Source: Ardenticatenaceae bacterium
Lineage (GTDB): Bacteria > Chloroflexota > Anaerolineae > Ardenticatenales > Ardenticatenaceae
NCBI GenBank assembly: GCA_026989095.1
Contig: JALSKA010000166.1
Coordinates: 1-57,506, forward strand
Length of the DNA stretch: 57,506 nucleotides
Direction: 5' to 3'
In this document: piece by piece, positions 1 through 9,628 of the stretch
Layout of the letters: each line of letters starts with the position of its first letter
How positions within the stretch are numbered: the stretch's first letter is position 1
Position numbers and translations under genes: made by a program
The notes under the pieces: model-generated
The model's database searches: none
What the model was told of the DNA's origin: nothing
Seen by the model: the letters and a program-made list of their open reading frames with translations, nothing else

Positions 1-265
1 TCTGAAAGCGCACACCCGGAATGGGTCTGGCCGTGGCCGTGGGCGTGGCTGTCGGCGTGGGCGTGGGCGTCGGCGTGGCGGTGGCCGTGGGCGTGGCCGT
101 CGGTGTCGGCGTGGCGGTGGGTGTGGGCGTGGGCACGTCCGAAGCAGCCAGGCTAACGGAGGGGCCCGGTGAGCCCGTGAGGGGGGTGAACGCCCGGGAA
201 AGGCCCCCCACGAGCAGTCCAAAGAGCAAAAGCCAGAGCGGCCAATGTCTTTGCCGTGCGGTCAC
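1..265 (-). CDS. Secreted Thr/Pro-rich protein, N-terminal part (runs off the window)
   Basis: This is an open frame on the minus strand that starts at GTG 265 and is still open at base 1 (88 codons seen). A GGAGGT ribosome site lies 7 bases before the GTG. The protein begins with a short basic stretch (VTARQRH) and a hydrophobic segment (PLWLLLFGLLVGG), so it is exported or membrane anchored. About 50 residues of Pro-Thr/Ala-Thr repeats follow, typical of wall-spanning linkers. The functional domain lies outside the window, so no function can be given. It begins 26 bases after the LysM gene ends and is probably in its operon. The GC-rich alternating repeat at 30-135 is simply this linker. 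Confidence 0.75.
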   Translation of the reverse strand, partial: MTARQRHWPLWLLLFGLLVGGLSRAFTPLTGSPGPSVSLAASDVPTPTPTATPTPTATPTATATPTPTPTPTATPTATARPIPGVRFQ

Positions 266-291
266 AGACAACACCTCCAGAGGACGGGGGT

Positions 292-1254
292 TTACCGGGT
301 TGGTGTGGGTTGCGGTTTGGGCGGTGTGGTCGTTTCACTGCTCCCCTGGGTGGGCACGGAGATGGTCAGTTGGCGGGCGGGGGGCTCTTGGCTCAGATCG
401 GCCAACCACGTGCCATCTTTGCCCCGCACCACGGCCACGCTCCAGAAGTAGAGTCCCTGGAAGGCGGTCCCGTCGAGCACGTATTCGGGCGTTTTGGTCC
501 AAGCGATGCCGTAGTGGGGCTCGCCGGGCCGCCACAGGCGCACGTCGAAGTACTCGTCCGGGCCAAGTTGTCCTTCCCACTCCCACCGCAAGGTAACGGG
601 CGTGGTGACCTCGGCGCCGTCCTCCGGGCCTATCAGCCGGGGAGGAGGGAAGAGTTCCCGAGTAGGCGTAGGTGACGGCAATGGAAGGCGCGTGGGAGGA
701 GGGGGTGGCGTCCTGGTGCGCGTGGGAGTGGGTGTGGGCTCGCGAGTGGAGGTGGTCGTCGGCGTTAACGTGGCCGCGTCCGACGTGATCGGCACGCGCA
801 CTTCGTCACCGGCCCGGATGGTGGTGTCAGCGAGGCCGTTGACGCGGCGCAAGAGCTCCACCGTGGTGCCGAAGCGCGCGGCGATCTCCGAGAGGGTGTC
901 CCCCTCTTGAACTACATAGGTGATGAGGACAAGCGCCGGCGAAGGCGTGGCCGGAGCGGTATGGGTGGGTGTGGGTTTCGGCCTCAACGGCGTCCGGGTG
1001 GCGGAGGGGGCAGGTGGGCGCGGAGATGGAGAGGCCGGTGTGTCCCCGGGGGCGAGGGGAACCAGTGGGCCGGCCAACACGGACGTGGGAGCCACGTCGG
1101 GCTCCCACGGCGTGGGCGAAGGCGGGGTGGTTGCGGAAACAGAGGTGAAGGCCGGCGAGCTCAGCACGGCGACCGCAGTGCCCCACCCCACGCCGATGAG
1201 AACAGCCAACAAAATGAGCGTCAACGTCATCACCGCGCGCCTTGACGAGAGCAT
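292..1254 (-). CDS. LysM-domain cell-envelope protein with Thr/Pro linkers
   Basis: The 320-residue protein has a hydrophobic signal/anchor segment at about residues 9-30. A Pro/Thr/Ser-rich linker follows, then one LysM domain at 112-156 (YVVQEGDTLSEIAARFG...), a second Thr/Pro linker at about 160-205, and a beta-sandwich-like domain at about 207-300 that resembles a fibronectin-type module (PEDGAEVTTPVTLRWEW). LysM modules bind N-acetylglucosamine-containing glycans, usually peptidoglycan. The protein is therefore probably anchored outside the membrane and attached to the wall. GGGGA lies upstream of the ATG. No catalytic domain is visible. The role of the C-terminal module is unknown; it may recognise a ligand or serve structurally. 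Confidence 0.85.
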   Translation of the reverse strand: MLSSRRAVMTLTLILLAVLIGVGWGTAVAVLSSPAFTSVSATTPPSPTPWEPDVAPTSVLAGPLVPLAPGDTPASPSPRPPAPSATRTPLRPKPTPTHTAPATPSPALVLITYVVQEGDTLSEIAARFGTTVELLRRVNGLADTTIRAGDEVRVPITSDAATLTPTTTSTREPTPTPTRTRTPPPPPTRLPLPSPTPTRELFPPPRLIGPEDGAEVTTPVTLRWEWEGQLGPDEYFDVRLWRPGEPHYGIAWTKTPEYVLDGTAFQGLYFWSVAVVRGKDGTWLADLSQEPPARQLTISVPTQGSSETTTPPKPQPTPTR

Positions 1255-1393
1255 GTGGATTCCCCGTGCGCTACAACCGTTGGCAAGGCCGACCTTCGAC
1301 AGGTTGGCCGCCTCTGTGGTCCTGTGACTTCACGCCGCGTTCGCGGTGTGGGCGATGTTTGGTTGTTGAAAGGCGTGTCGGACAGGGAATGAA

Positions 1394-1416
1394 GGCTCTC
1401 CCCCACGTGGAGAGCC
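1394..1416. terminator. Hairpin in the gap between the LysM and EtfD-like genes
   Basis: A perfect 8-bp stem, GGCTCTCC (1394-1401) and GGAGAGCC (1409-1416), has a 7-base loop. It lies downstream of the EtfD-like gene on the minus strand, about 95 bases past its stop. The sequence after it on that strand (TTCATTCC) is only weakly U-rich, so terminator activity is plausible rather than clear. The rest of the 1255-1510 gap shows no gene. Confidence 0.4.
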
Positions 1417-1510
1417 CATGATGATGATAATAGGGGGAGGATAGATGACCATAAGAGGAAGATGAGAAAAGTCTATCAGCGGAGAAAGGGAGAAGCGGCG
1501 GGAGTGGGGA

Positions 1511-3565
1511 TCACTCCTCCACTCCCACCGACTCGGCCAGCACCTCAGCCACGTCGCGCAGGCGGACCTGCTCCTCCACGCCCAAGTTCTTGGCCCCGGA
1601 GTCGAACATGATCATGCAGAAGGGGCAGGCAGAGGCCACCGCGTCGGGCTCCACGCCGAGAGCTTCTTCGAGGCGGATTTCCTCGACGCGCCGCTTGCCC
1701 TTAGCCTCGTTCCACACGCCGGCGCCGCCGCCCCCGCAGCAGAGCCCCCGCTCGCGGCTGCGGGGCATCTCGCGCAGTTGGACGCCGGGCACCGCGGCGA
1801 GCACTTGGCGGGGGGCGTCGAAGATGTTGTTGTAGCGCCCCAAGTAGCACGAGTCGTGGAAGGTGATCACGTCGTTCACTTCCTTCTCCGGGCGCAGGCG
1901 GCCTTGGGCGACGAGCTCGGCCAGGAGCTCGCTGTGGTGAACGACCTCGTACTCGCCGCCGAATTGGGGGTACTCGTTCTTCAACACGTTGAAGCAGTGG
2001 GGACAGGCCGTGACGATCTTCTTGAAGGCGTATGTGTTCAGCTTCCCCACAGTGCGCTCGGCCATGATCTGGAAAAGGTACTCGTTGCCCATGCGGCGGG
2101 CGGGATCGCCGTTGCAGCTCTCCTCGGGGCCCAGCACGGCGAAGTCCACGCCCGCCTGCTGGAGCAGGCGCACGAAGGCGCGGGCGATCTTCTGGTTGCG
2201 CACGTCATAGCTGGCCGCACATCCCACCCAGTAGAGGTACTCGGCCTCCTTCTTCTCCTTCATGACGGGCACGTCGAGCCCTTCGGCCCACTTCATGCGG
2301 TCGCCGGGCGGGTGGCCCCAGGGGTTGCCCGTGCGCTCCAAGTTGCGCAGTGTGAGGTTGATGTTCTCGGGGGTGCGCCCGGCGTCCATGACCAAGTAGC
2401 GGCGCATTTCCACGATCACGTCCACGTGTTCGATGAAGACCGGGCACTCGTAGACGCACGCGCGGCAGGTGGTGCAGGCCCACACAGTGTCGTCGGAGAT
2501 CACCTCACCCACGAGTTGGGCACCGGGCCGGATGTCGGGGCGGTATCCTTCCCCAAAGCCGCCGATGGTGGAGTGGGGCACTCCCCCTTCGGCCAGCATT
2601 TGGTTGCGCAGGTCCACGATGAGGTATTTGGGGTTCAGGGGGGTGCCGGCGGCCCACGCGGGGCAGACAGCCTGGCACCGCCCACACTCGGTACAGGCGT
2701 CGAACATCAGGCGTTGTCGCCACGAGAAGTCGCTCAGCCGGCCGGCGCCCCACGATTCGGCTTCCTCGATGTTGGGAATGGGGCGCAGGGCTTGGGGATG
2801 GGGCTCCACGCGGGCCAGGAAGACGTTGAGCGGGCTGGTCACCAGGTGGACGAGGGGCGTGTAGGGCAGCACGCCCCAGAAGACCATCACCAGCAGGGCG
2901 TGGAAGAGCCAGAGGGCCACATGGGCGCCGCGCAGCACGGCCTCGCCGGGCGAGAAGAGGTTCACGGCCAGCGCCACGGCGTAGCCCACGGGCGACCACC
3001 CCTGCCACGCGGGCTCCACCACGGCCAGCCGCAGGGCCTCAACGAGGAACCCGGTCAGGTTGATGGCGAAGAGCAGGCCCAGCATCACCTGCCACCCCCA
3101 GTCGTAGCTCAGGCGGGCGGAGCGGTCCACGTAGCGTCGCTTGAAGGCCATGCCCAAGCCCACGAGGAAGAGGAGGCCGAAGAGGTCGAGGGTGATCTCG
3201 TAGACGCGGTAGAGGTTGCCGCGCAGCAGCTTGCTGTCGAAGAGCAATTCCATGATGTCCTGGTCCACTGTGGCCAAGACAGTGCCCATGAAGAGCACCA
3301 CAAAGGCCCAGAACATCATGGCGTGCATGAGGCCGGGGAAGCGTTGGGTGGCCAGCTTAGCCTGTCCCACGGCGTAGACGAGGGTGTGGCGCAGACGGGT
3401 GCCCAAGCGGTCCGGCTTCCAATCCCGCGTGCCCTGGAAGTAGAGGCTCATCCGGCGGCTGAAACCGTGGAGCATGGCCAGCACGCCGACAGCCTGGGAC
3501 ACGTACATGACCACAACGGCCCACGTGGGAATGTTCCACAACGAATCTCGGAAGGGCTCGAGCAT
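1511..3565 (-). CDS. Membrane Fe-S oxidoreductase, EtfD/heterodisulfide-reductase-like
   Basis: The 684-residue protein combines three parts. An N-terminal five- or six-helix NarI-like membrane region spans about residues 10-240. A di-[4Fe-4S] ferredoxin module follows, with CxxCxxCxxxC at C291/C294/C297/C301 and again at C364/C367/C370/C374. The C-terminal half holds two cysteine-rich CCG domains (ACPHCFNVLKNEY and a CCGGGG motif). This architecture matches membrane reductases that pass electrons from electron-transfer flavoprotein to menaquinone (mycobacterial EtfD type), as well as HdrD-like proteins. The role in beta-oxidation or branched-chain acyl-CoA oxidation is inferred. No etfAB or acyl-CoA dehydrogenase lies in the window. 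It starts 24 bases after thrB and probably shares its transcript. Confidence 0.8.
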   Translation of the reverse strand: MLEPFRDSLWNIPTWAVVVMYVSQAVGVLAMLHGFSRRMSLYFQGTRDWKPDRLGTRLRHTLVYAVGQAKLATQRFPGLMHAMMFWAFVVLFMGTVLATVDQDIMELLFDSKLLRGNLYRVYEITLDLFGLLFLVGLGMAFKRRYVDRSARLSYDWGWQVMLGLLFAINLTGFLVEALRLAVVEPAWQGWSPVGYAVALAVNLFSPGEAVLRGAHVALWLFHALLVMVFWGVLPYTPLVHLVTSPLNVFLARVEPHPQALRPIPNIEEAESWGAGRLSDFSWRQRLMFDACTECGRCQAVCPAWAAGTPLNPKYLIVDLRNQMLAEGGVPHSTIGGFGEGYRPDIRPGAQLVGEVISDDTVWACTTCRACVYECPVFIEHVDVIVEMRRYLVMDAGRTPENINLTLRNLERTGNPWGHPPGDRMKWAEGLDVPVMKEKKEAEYLYWVGCAASYDVRNQKIARAFVRLLQQAGVDFAVLGPEESCNGDPARRMGNEYLFQIMAERTVGKLNTYAFKKIVTACPHCFNVLKNEYPQFGGEYEVVHHSELLAELVAQGRLRPEKEVNDVITFHDSCYLGRYNNIFDAPRQVLAAVPGVQLREMPRSRERGLCCGGGGAGVWNEAKGKRRVEEIRLEEALGVEPDAVASACPFCMIMFDSGAKNLGVEEQVRLRDVAEVLAESVGVEE

Positions 3566-3589
3566 CGTTGCACGCTCCTTGGTTGTTGG

Positions 3590-4552
3590 TCAGTCCGGCG
3601 TCTCCTCACGCGAAGGCGGCGGGATCTGCCTGGCCCCCTCGCGGTCCACACGGCCTATGTGGGTGTGGCTGGTCAGGCCGGCCTCGGCAAAGGCGGCCCG
3701 CATGGCTTCGGCAACGCGCTGGGCGGTGGCCTCGTCGTCGGTGACGGCGAAGAGCGTGGGGCCCGCGCCGCTGATGGAGCAGCCGAGGGCGCCGGCCTCG
3801 ATGGCCGCCTGTTTGACCCGCGCGAAGCCGGGGATAAGCGACGCCCGTGCCGGCTCCACGATCTGGTCCTGAACGGCGCGGCCCAACAGGCGCGCGTTGC
3901 CGGTGCAGATGCCGGCCACGAGCGCGGCCAAGTGGCCGCTGTTGGCCACGTGGTCCCGGAGCGAAATGGTCTTCGGGAGGACGCGGCGGGCCTGTTGGGT
4001 GGGGAGCTCACAGTCAGGCAGGGCCAGCACGAAGATGAGGTCCTCTGGCACGGGAAGGCGAATCACGTCCAGCGGGGCGTAGCTGTGGATGAGCACAAAG
4101 CCGCCCAGCAGGGCGGGGGCCACGTTGTCCGCGTGCCATCCGCTGACGCGGGCTTCGGCCTCGAGGGCGGCCGGCAGGAGTTCCGTGCGGCTCAGGGGCG
4201 CGCCGAAGAGCGCGTTCACGGCCCAGCACGCCGCGGCCGCGCTGGCCCCGCTCGACCCGAGCCCGCTGTTGAGGGGCAGCCCCTTGTGGAGCGCGAGGGC
4301 CACGCCGGCCTCCTCGACGCCCAACAGGTCGAGCGTGGCGCGGGCAGCGATGCCGGCTGTGTTCGTCGTCGGGTCGCGGGGCAAGCGTCCCCCATCTCCT
4401 TCCACCTGTTCGAGGACCACCACCCCCGCCCGGCCGTCGAGCCGGCGGGCGGTGACCACGTCGCCCATGCCCTCGACGGCCACGCCCAACACGTCGAACC
4501 CGGGGCCTAGGTTGGCCACAGTGGCCGGCGCGAAGACAGTCACAGAGTCCAT
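3590..4552 (-). CDS. thrB: Homoserine kinase
   Basis: This GHMP-family kinase phosphorylates homoserine in threonine synthesis. The start chosen is ATG 4552 (MDSVTVFAPATVANLGPGFD), with GAGGA upstream, giving 320 residues, close to the usual 300-320. A longer frame to 4663 would run through the promoter. Family motifs are present: the N-terminal ANLGPGFD box and the ATP-binding loop LPLNSGLGSSGASAAA at about residues 85-100. The C-terminal GHMP domain carries SISGAGPTLFA. It is the first gene of a two-gene unit with the EtfD-like gene, a pairing with no obvious metabolic logic. No other threonine gene is nearby. Confidence 0.93.
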   Translation of the reverse strand: MDSVTVFAPATVANLGPGFDVLGVAVEGMGDVVTARRLDGRAGVVVLEQVEGDGGRLPRDPTTNTAGIAARATLDLLGVEEAGVALALHKGLPLNSGLGSSGASAAAACWAVNALFGAPLSRTELLPAALEAEARVSGWHADNVAPALLGGFVLIHSYAPLDVIRLPVPEDLIFVLALPDCELPTQQARRVLPKTISLRDHVANSGHLAALVAGICTGNARLLGRAVQDQIVEPARASLIPGFARVKQAAIEAGALGCSISGAGPTLFAVTDDEATAQRVAEAMRAAFAEAGLTSHTHIGRVDREGARQIPPPSREETPD

Positions 4553-4634
4553 GGTTTCCTCGTTTTGGGAAAGGCTCTCGTGTCGTCGGGCTGTAGGGTG
4601 CGTTGGCATCTCCCGCACGCGCACAGGTCCGCCT

Positions 4635-4663
4635 ATTATGCCCACACCCGCGCCATTTGGCAA
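4635..4663 (-). promoter_or_regulatory. Promoter for thrB and the EtfD-like gene
   Basis: On the minus strand, TTGCCA (4658-4663) and CATAAT (4635-4640) are separated by 17 bp. The predicted transcription start is near 4628, about 75 bases before the thrB ATG. It overlaps the end of the preceding CNNM gene. Confidence 0.65.
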
Positions 4664-4666
4664 CCC

Positions 4667-6028
4667 TTAGGGCTCCTGGGGCGTTTCTCGACCCTGGTCG
4701 GCCGGCCACTCGACCACCACCATGTGCACGGCGCGGTTGTCCACGGCTTGGACTGTGAGGCGGACACCCTGGTACTCGACGGCATCTCCTTCCCGGGGAA
4801 TTCTGCCGAGGAGGGCCATGATCAGGCCGCTCACTGTGTCCGCCTCGTCGTGTTCCAGGGCCAGGTCGTAGAGCTGGTGGAGCTCTTGGAGCAGCACGTC
4901 GCCCCGCACGATGATGCGCCCTGGGGCCACCTCCTGGACCGGAGGGGCTGTCTCCTGGACGAATTCGTCCTCGATTTCACCCACTACTTCTTCCACCACA
5001 TCCTCGAGGGTGACCAGGCCGGCCGTGCCTCCGAACTCGTCGAAGACGATGGCCATCTGGGTGGGCTCCTGGCGGAACCGGGTGAGCATCTCCGCCAGGG
5101 TGAGTGTCTCGGGCACGAAGTGGGCGGGGTGGGCGAGTTGACGCAGGTCGAGCGGCTCGTCGGCGCCGTGTTCGACGAGCCACCGGGCCAAGGTCTTCAC
5201 GTGGAGGACGCCCACAATGTTGTCCAAGTCGCCCTCGTAGACGGGGTAGCGGGAGAAGCGGTGTTGACAGACGAGCGCCATCAGGTGCTGCCGGCCGGCG
5301 TCGACGGGGAGGCCCACTATCTTGGGACGGGGAGTCATGATCTGGCCCACCGTCCGTTCCCTCAAGTCGAAGATGTTCTCGATGAAGAGGTGCTTGTCGC
5401 GGGCCATGAGGCCCTGGCGGTAGCTTTCCTCCACCAGGTACTCGAGTTCGTCGGGCGAGAAAATGTGCGCGTGGATGCCGGCCGGGGGCACGCCCATGAC
5501 GTGCATGACCAAGTTGCTGATGGCGTTGAGGGGCGCCACGATGGGCCAGAGGAGCTTCTGCATCAGGCCCATGGGGAAGGCGAGGCGCAGGGAGGTCCGG
5601 TCGGCGCTCTGGAGGGCGATGGACTTGGGCACCATCTCCCCCAAGACGACGTGGAAGTAGGTGAGCAGGCCCACGGCCAGTGCCGAACCGATGGCGCGCA
5701 AGGTGGGTTCGGCCAGGTGAGCCACGCGCTCCAGGCCGGCCTCGATCCATTCGGCCACCGTGTGCTCGCCGTACATGCCCAAGCCCAGGCTCACAACGGT
5801 GATGCCCACTTGGGCGGTGGCCAAGTAGAGGTTCTGGCGGTCGGGGTCGCGCAGGGTGTTGAGCACGTGCTGGGCCGCCCTGGACCCCTGCTCGGCCAGT
5901 TGGACGAGGCGTGCCCTCGGCGCGGCCACGAGGGCGAACTCCGCGGCCACGAAGAGCCCGTTCAGGAAGATGAGCACGGCGATGATGACGATGGGCACGC
6001 CGAAGGTGAGCAGAACGGCGAGCGTCAT
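4667..6028 (-). CDS. CNNM/CorC-HlyC family membrane protein, second copy
   Basis: The 453-residue protein has an N-terminal DUF21/CNNM membrane domain with three or four helices at about residues 1-190 (including VAAEFALVAAPRARL). A CBS pair follows at about 200-330 (MTPRPKIVGLPVD; FDEFGGTAGLVTLEDVVEEVVGEIEDE), then a CorC_HlyC C-terminal domain. The family covers Mg2+ or Co2+ transport and efflux regulators, often misnamed hemolysins. The start used is ATG 6028, which overlaps the upstream stop as ATGA and so suggests coupled translation. A GTG at 6043 is an alternative. It is a tandem paralogue of the next gene upstream. Confidence 0.88.
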   Translation of the reverse strand: MTLAVLLTFGVPIVIIAVLIFLNGLFVAAEFALVAAPRARLVQLAEQGSRAAQHVLNTLRDPDRQNLYLATAQVGITVVSLGLGMYGEHTVAEWIEAGLERVAHLAEPTLRAIGSALAVGLLTYFHVVLGEMVPKSIALQSADRTSLRLAFPMGLMQKLLWPIVAPLNAISNLVMHVMGVPPAGIHAHIFSPDELEYLVEESYRQGLMARDKHLFIENIFDLRERTVGQIMTPRPKIVGLPVDAGRQHLMALVCQHRFSRYPVYEGDLDNIVGVLHVKTLARWLVEHGADEPLDLRQLAHPAHFVPETLTLAEMLTRFRQEPTQMAIVFDEFGGTAGLVTLEDVVEEVVGEIEDEFVQETAPPVQEVAPGRIIVRGDVLLQELHQLYDLALEHDEADTVSGLIMALLGRIPREGDAVEYQGVRLTVQAVDNRAVHMVVVEWPADQGRETPQEP

Positions 6029-7389
6029 AGCTGTGCTTTCCACCTCTGCAACTGTTGAAGCTGTCGGTCGTTGACTTCCATGCTGACTGTCACCACCCGC
6101 CGGCCGTCCATCTCCTCGACACGGAAGGTGTAGGGGCCCACACTGACTGTCTCGTTCACCCTGGGCACCCGCCTGAGCGTCGCCATGATCAGCCCGCCCA
6201 CTGTGTGGATGTCGCCAGGGCGGGGCAGGCGGATGTCCAGGGCCTCCTCCAGGTCCTCGACGGGCAGGTTGCCCCGCAGTCGGATGCGCCGCCCGCCGGG
6301 CAGCTCGTCAATGGGGGCGGAGGGGCTAGGAGTGCCCACCTCATGCCTGAACTCGCCGAAGATGGCCTCGATGAGGTCGTCCAGCGTGATCATGCCGGCC
6401 ACGCCCCCGTACTCGTCCACCACGATGGCCACGTGAGCGCGCTGGCGTTGAAGCCGTTGGAGGGCCTCTTCCACGGGCATGCTTTCGTGGAGCATCATGT
6501 TCACGCCGATGGGGCGCACCGGCGTGCTGTCGTTCTCGCCGGCGCAGAGGAGGTCCTTCAAGTGGACGAAGCCCACAATCCGGTCGATGGAGCCCTCGTA
6601 GAGGAGCAGCCGGGAGTAGGGCGAGCGCGCCAGCATCGCCAGCAATTCGGAAGGGGGCGTGTCCACCGGCGCGGCCAGGATCTCGGTGCGCGGGATCATC
6701 ACTTGGCCGATGTGGGCGTGTTGCACCCGGACCATGTTCCTGAGCAGCCGGCGCTCTTCCTTCTGGAGCAGGGCCTCCTCCTCGTCGCTCTCCTCCACGA
6801 GCTCCTCGACCAACACCAGAATTTCCTCTGGCGAGTGGACGTGGACCGATTCGGTGGCCGGAGCGCGGCCCAACAGGCGCAGGATGAGGCGGCCGCTGCC
6901 GTTGAAGAACCAGATGAGAGGGCGGAAGAGGCGCACGGACCACTGCATGGGCAACGCTGTGAGGAGGGCCAGCCGCTCAGGGTGCTGAACCCCAATGGAC
7001 TTGGGGACCAATTCTCCCAAGATCACCTGGAGGGTGGTGAGGCTCAGCAGGATGCCCGTAGTGGCCAGGGAGAAGGCGGCCGCCGCCGGCTCGACGCCCA
7101 GGCGGGTGAGCCAGGGAACGATCAGCGGGGCCAGGGCGGCCTGGCCGTAGAAGCCCAACACCAGGCTGGAGAGGGTGATGCCCAGTTGGCAGGCGGCGAT
7201 GTAGGTGTCCAGCCGCTCGGGCGACGTGACGACGGGCAACAGCAGGCGCGCCATCGGGTTCCCCTCGTCGGCCATTTGGGCAATGCGGGCCCGACGGGCG
7301 CTCACCGTGGCGAACTCGGCGGCCACGTAAAAGGCGTTGATGAAAATACAGAGGGCGACGACAACCAGGGCCAGCAGGAAGTCGGGCAT
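6025..7389 (-). CDS. CNNM/CorC-HlyC family membrane protein, first copy
   Basis: The 454-residue protein has the same plan as its neighbour: a DUF21 membrane domain (FINAFYVAAEFATVSARRARI near the N terminus), a CBS pair in the middle (MIPRTEILAAPVD; VDEYGGVAGMITLDDLIEAIFGE) and a CorC_HlyC domain at the end. Start ATG 7389 (MPDFLLALVVV) has AAGGAG just before it. An upstream extension to 7512 would overlap the carboxylase gene and lacks family similarity. The gap to the upstream carboxylase stop is 13 bases, so these genes are probably one transcript. The acidic stretch EESDEEEALLQKEE near the second domain could sense cations, which is speculative. Confidence 0.88.
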   Translation of the reverse strand: MPDFLLALVVVALCIFINAFYVAAEFATVSARRARIAQMADEGNPMARLLLPVVTSPERLDTYIAACQLGITLSSLVLGFYGQAALAPLIVPWLTRLGVEPAAAAFSLATTGILLSLTTLQVILGELVPKSIGVQHPERLALLTALPMQWSVRLFRPLIWFFNGSGRLILRLLGRAPATESVHVHSPEEILVLVEELVEESDEEEALLQKEERRLLRNMVRVQHAHIGQVMIPRTEILAAPVDTPPSELLAMLARSPYSRLLLYEGSIDRIVGFVHLKDLLCAGENDSTPVRPIGVNMMLHESMPVEEALQRLQRQRAHVAIVVDEYGGVAGMITLDDLIEAIFGEFRHEVGTPSPSAPIDELPGGRRIRLRGNLPVEDLEEALDIRLPRPGDIHTVGGLIMATLRRVPRVNETVSVGPYTFRVEEMDGRRVVTVSMEVNDRQLQQLQRWKAQL

Positions 7390-7402
7390 TTCTCCTTGTC
7401 GC

Positions 7403-9013
<1,611 letters not shown>

Positions 9014-9056
9014 TGGCCTGTGCTCCTGTCACGGCGCCTCTCGACCGATGCCGTGT

Positions 9057-9085
9057 AGTATACCGGAAATGTGAGGGCGTTCCAA
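9057..9085 (-). promoter_or_regulatory. Promoter for mccB and the CNNM genes
   Basis: On the minus strand, TTGGAA (9080-9085) and TATACT (9057-9062) are spaced by 17 bp. The start site would be about 9050, roughly 37 bases before the mccB ATG. It is divergent from the fmdB promoter. Confidence 0.75.
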
Positions 9086-9110
9086 AACCGAACTCGAATC
9101 TTCTGGGAGT

Positions 9111-9138
9111 TTGCCCTCACGGGGCCGGCCTGTAGAAT
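9111..9138 (+). promoter_or_regulatory. Promoter for the FmdB-like gene
   Basis: TTGCCC (9111-9116) and TAGAAT (9133-9138) are spaced by 16 bp. The start site near 9145 gives a leader of about 85 bases. It is back to back with the mccB promoter in a 216-bp divergent gap. Confidence 0.55.
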
Positions 9139-9229
9139 GTATGTGTGGCCTCGCCGGCGCGTCTCTGGCGTCACGTGCCTGCGGGCTCGGACATGGGGCG
9201 AAATGAGATAAAGCTCGAGGAGGAAAACG

Positions 9230-9454
9230 ATGCCCTTGTACGAGTACACGTGTTTGGAGTGTCACCGTTCGTTCGACGTTTTCAAGAAGTTCTCGGAGGC
9301 CGACGAGCCGGCGCCCTGCCCGCGCTGTGGCAGCGAGGAGACGGTACGCCACCTGCCGGTGTTTGTGGTTCACAGCAGCGGCGGGGCGGCAAGCACCGAA
9401 GTGGCATCTGGGGGCGGATGTGCGTGTGGTGCCGGCGGGTGCGGGTGTCATTGA
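9230..9454 (+). CDS. FmdB-family zinc-ribbon protein
   Basis: The 74-residue protein begins MPLYEYTCLECHRSF and carries paired CxxC motifs (CLEC and CPRC) separated by about 23 residues. This is the FmdB/CxxC_CXXC_SSSS zinc ribbon. The tail is Gly/Ser-rich with a second cluster of Cys and His (CACGAGGCGCH), which could bind another metal. The family is widespread and its function is poorly defined; early links were to formamidase regulation. GAGGAGG precedes the ATG. It stands alone between divergent mccB and the convergent dehydrogenase operon. Confidence 0.85.
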   Translation: MPLYEYTCLECHRSFDVFKKFSEADEPAPCPRCGSEETVRHLPVFVVHSSGGAASTEVASGGGCACGAGGCGCH

Positions 9455-9567
9455 CCCCCTTGCACGTGTTGAGTCCACTCTGGCTGCACCATGTCCAGGG
9501 CACGGGGGCTCGTTTGCCCTCCGTGCCCCGGGTGTTCTTCGCGCACGAGAACAGCCTGGCCGACCCG

Positions 9568-9599
9568 GCCGACCGGCCCGTGAAGCAGGGCCGGTCGGC
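9568..9599. terminator. Bidirectional terminator hairpin between fmdB-like gene and E2 gene
   Basis: A perfect 12-bp GC-rich stem (9568-9579 with 9588-9599) has an 8-base loop and lies between two convergent genes. There is no long T run on either side, so termination efficiency is uncertain. The position and stem strength suggest insulation of both units. Confidence 0.6.
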
Positions 9600-9628
9600 T
9601 CGTTCACGGGCGGCGTAAACCAGTTGGG

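Noticed and set aside
30-135. GC-rich alternating repeat that might be a CRISPR or tandem repeat element
   Set aside because: The units are 6-18 bp variants of Thr-Pro/Ala-Thr codons inside a coding frame, with no spacer structure.
1778-4510. 910-codon open frame on the plus strand
   Set aside because: It is antisense to the EtfD-like gene and thrB, both with clear family motifs. Its composition (His/Gly/Glu/Val-rich) is that of the complement of GC-rich codons.
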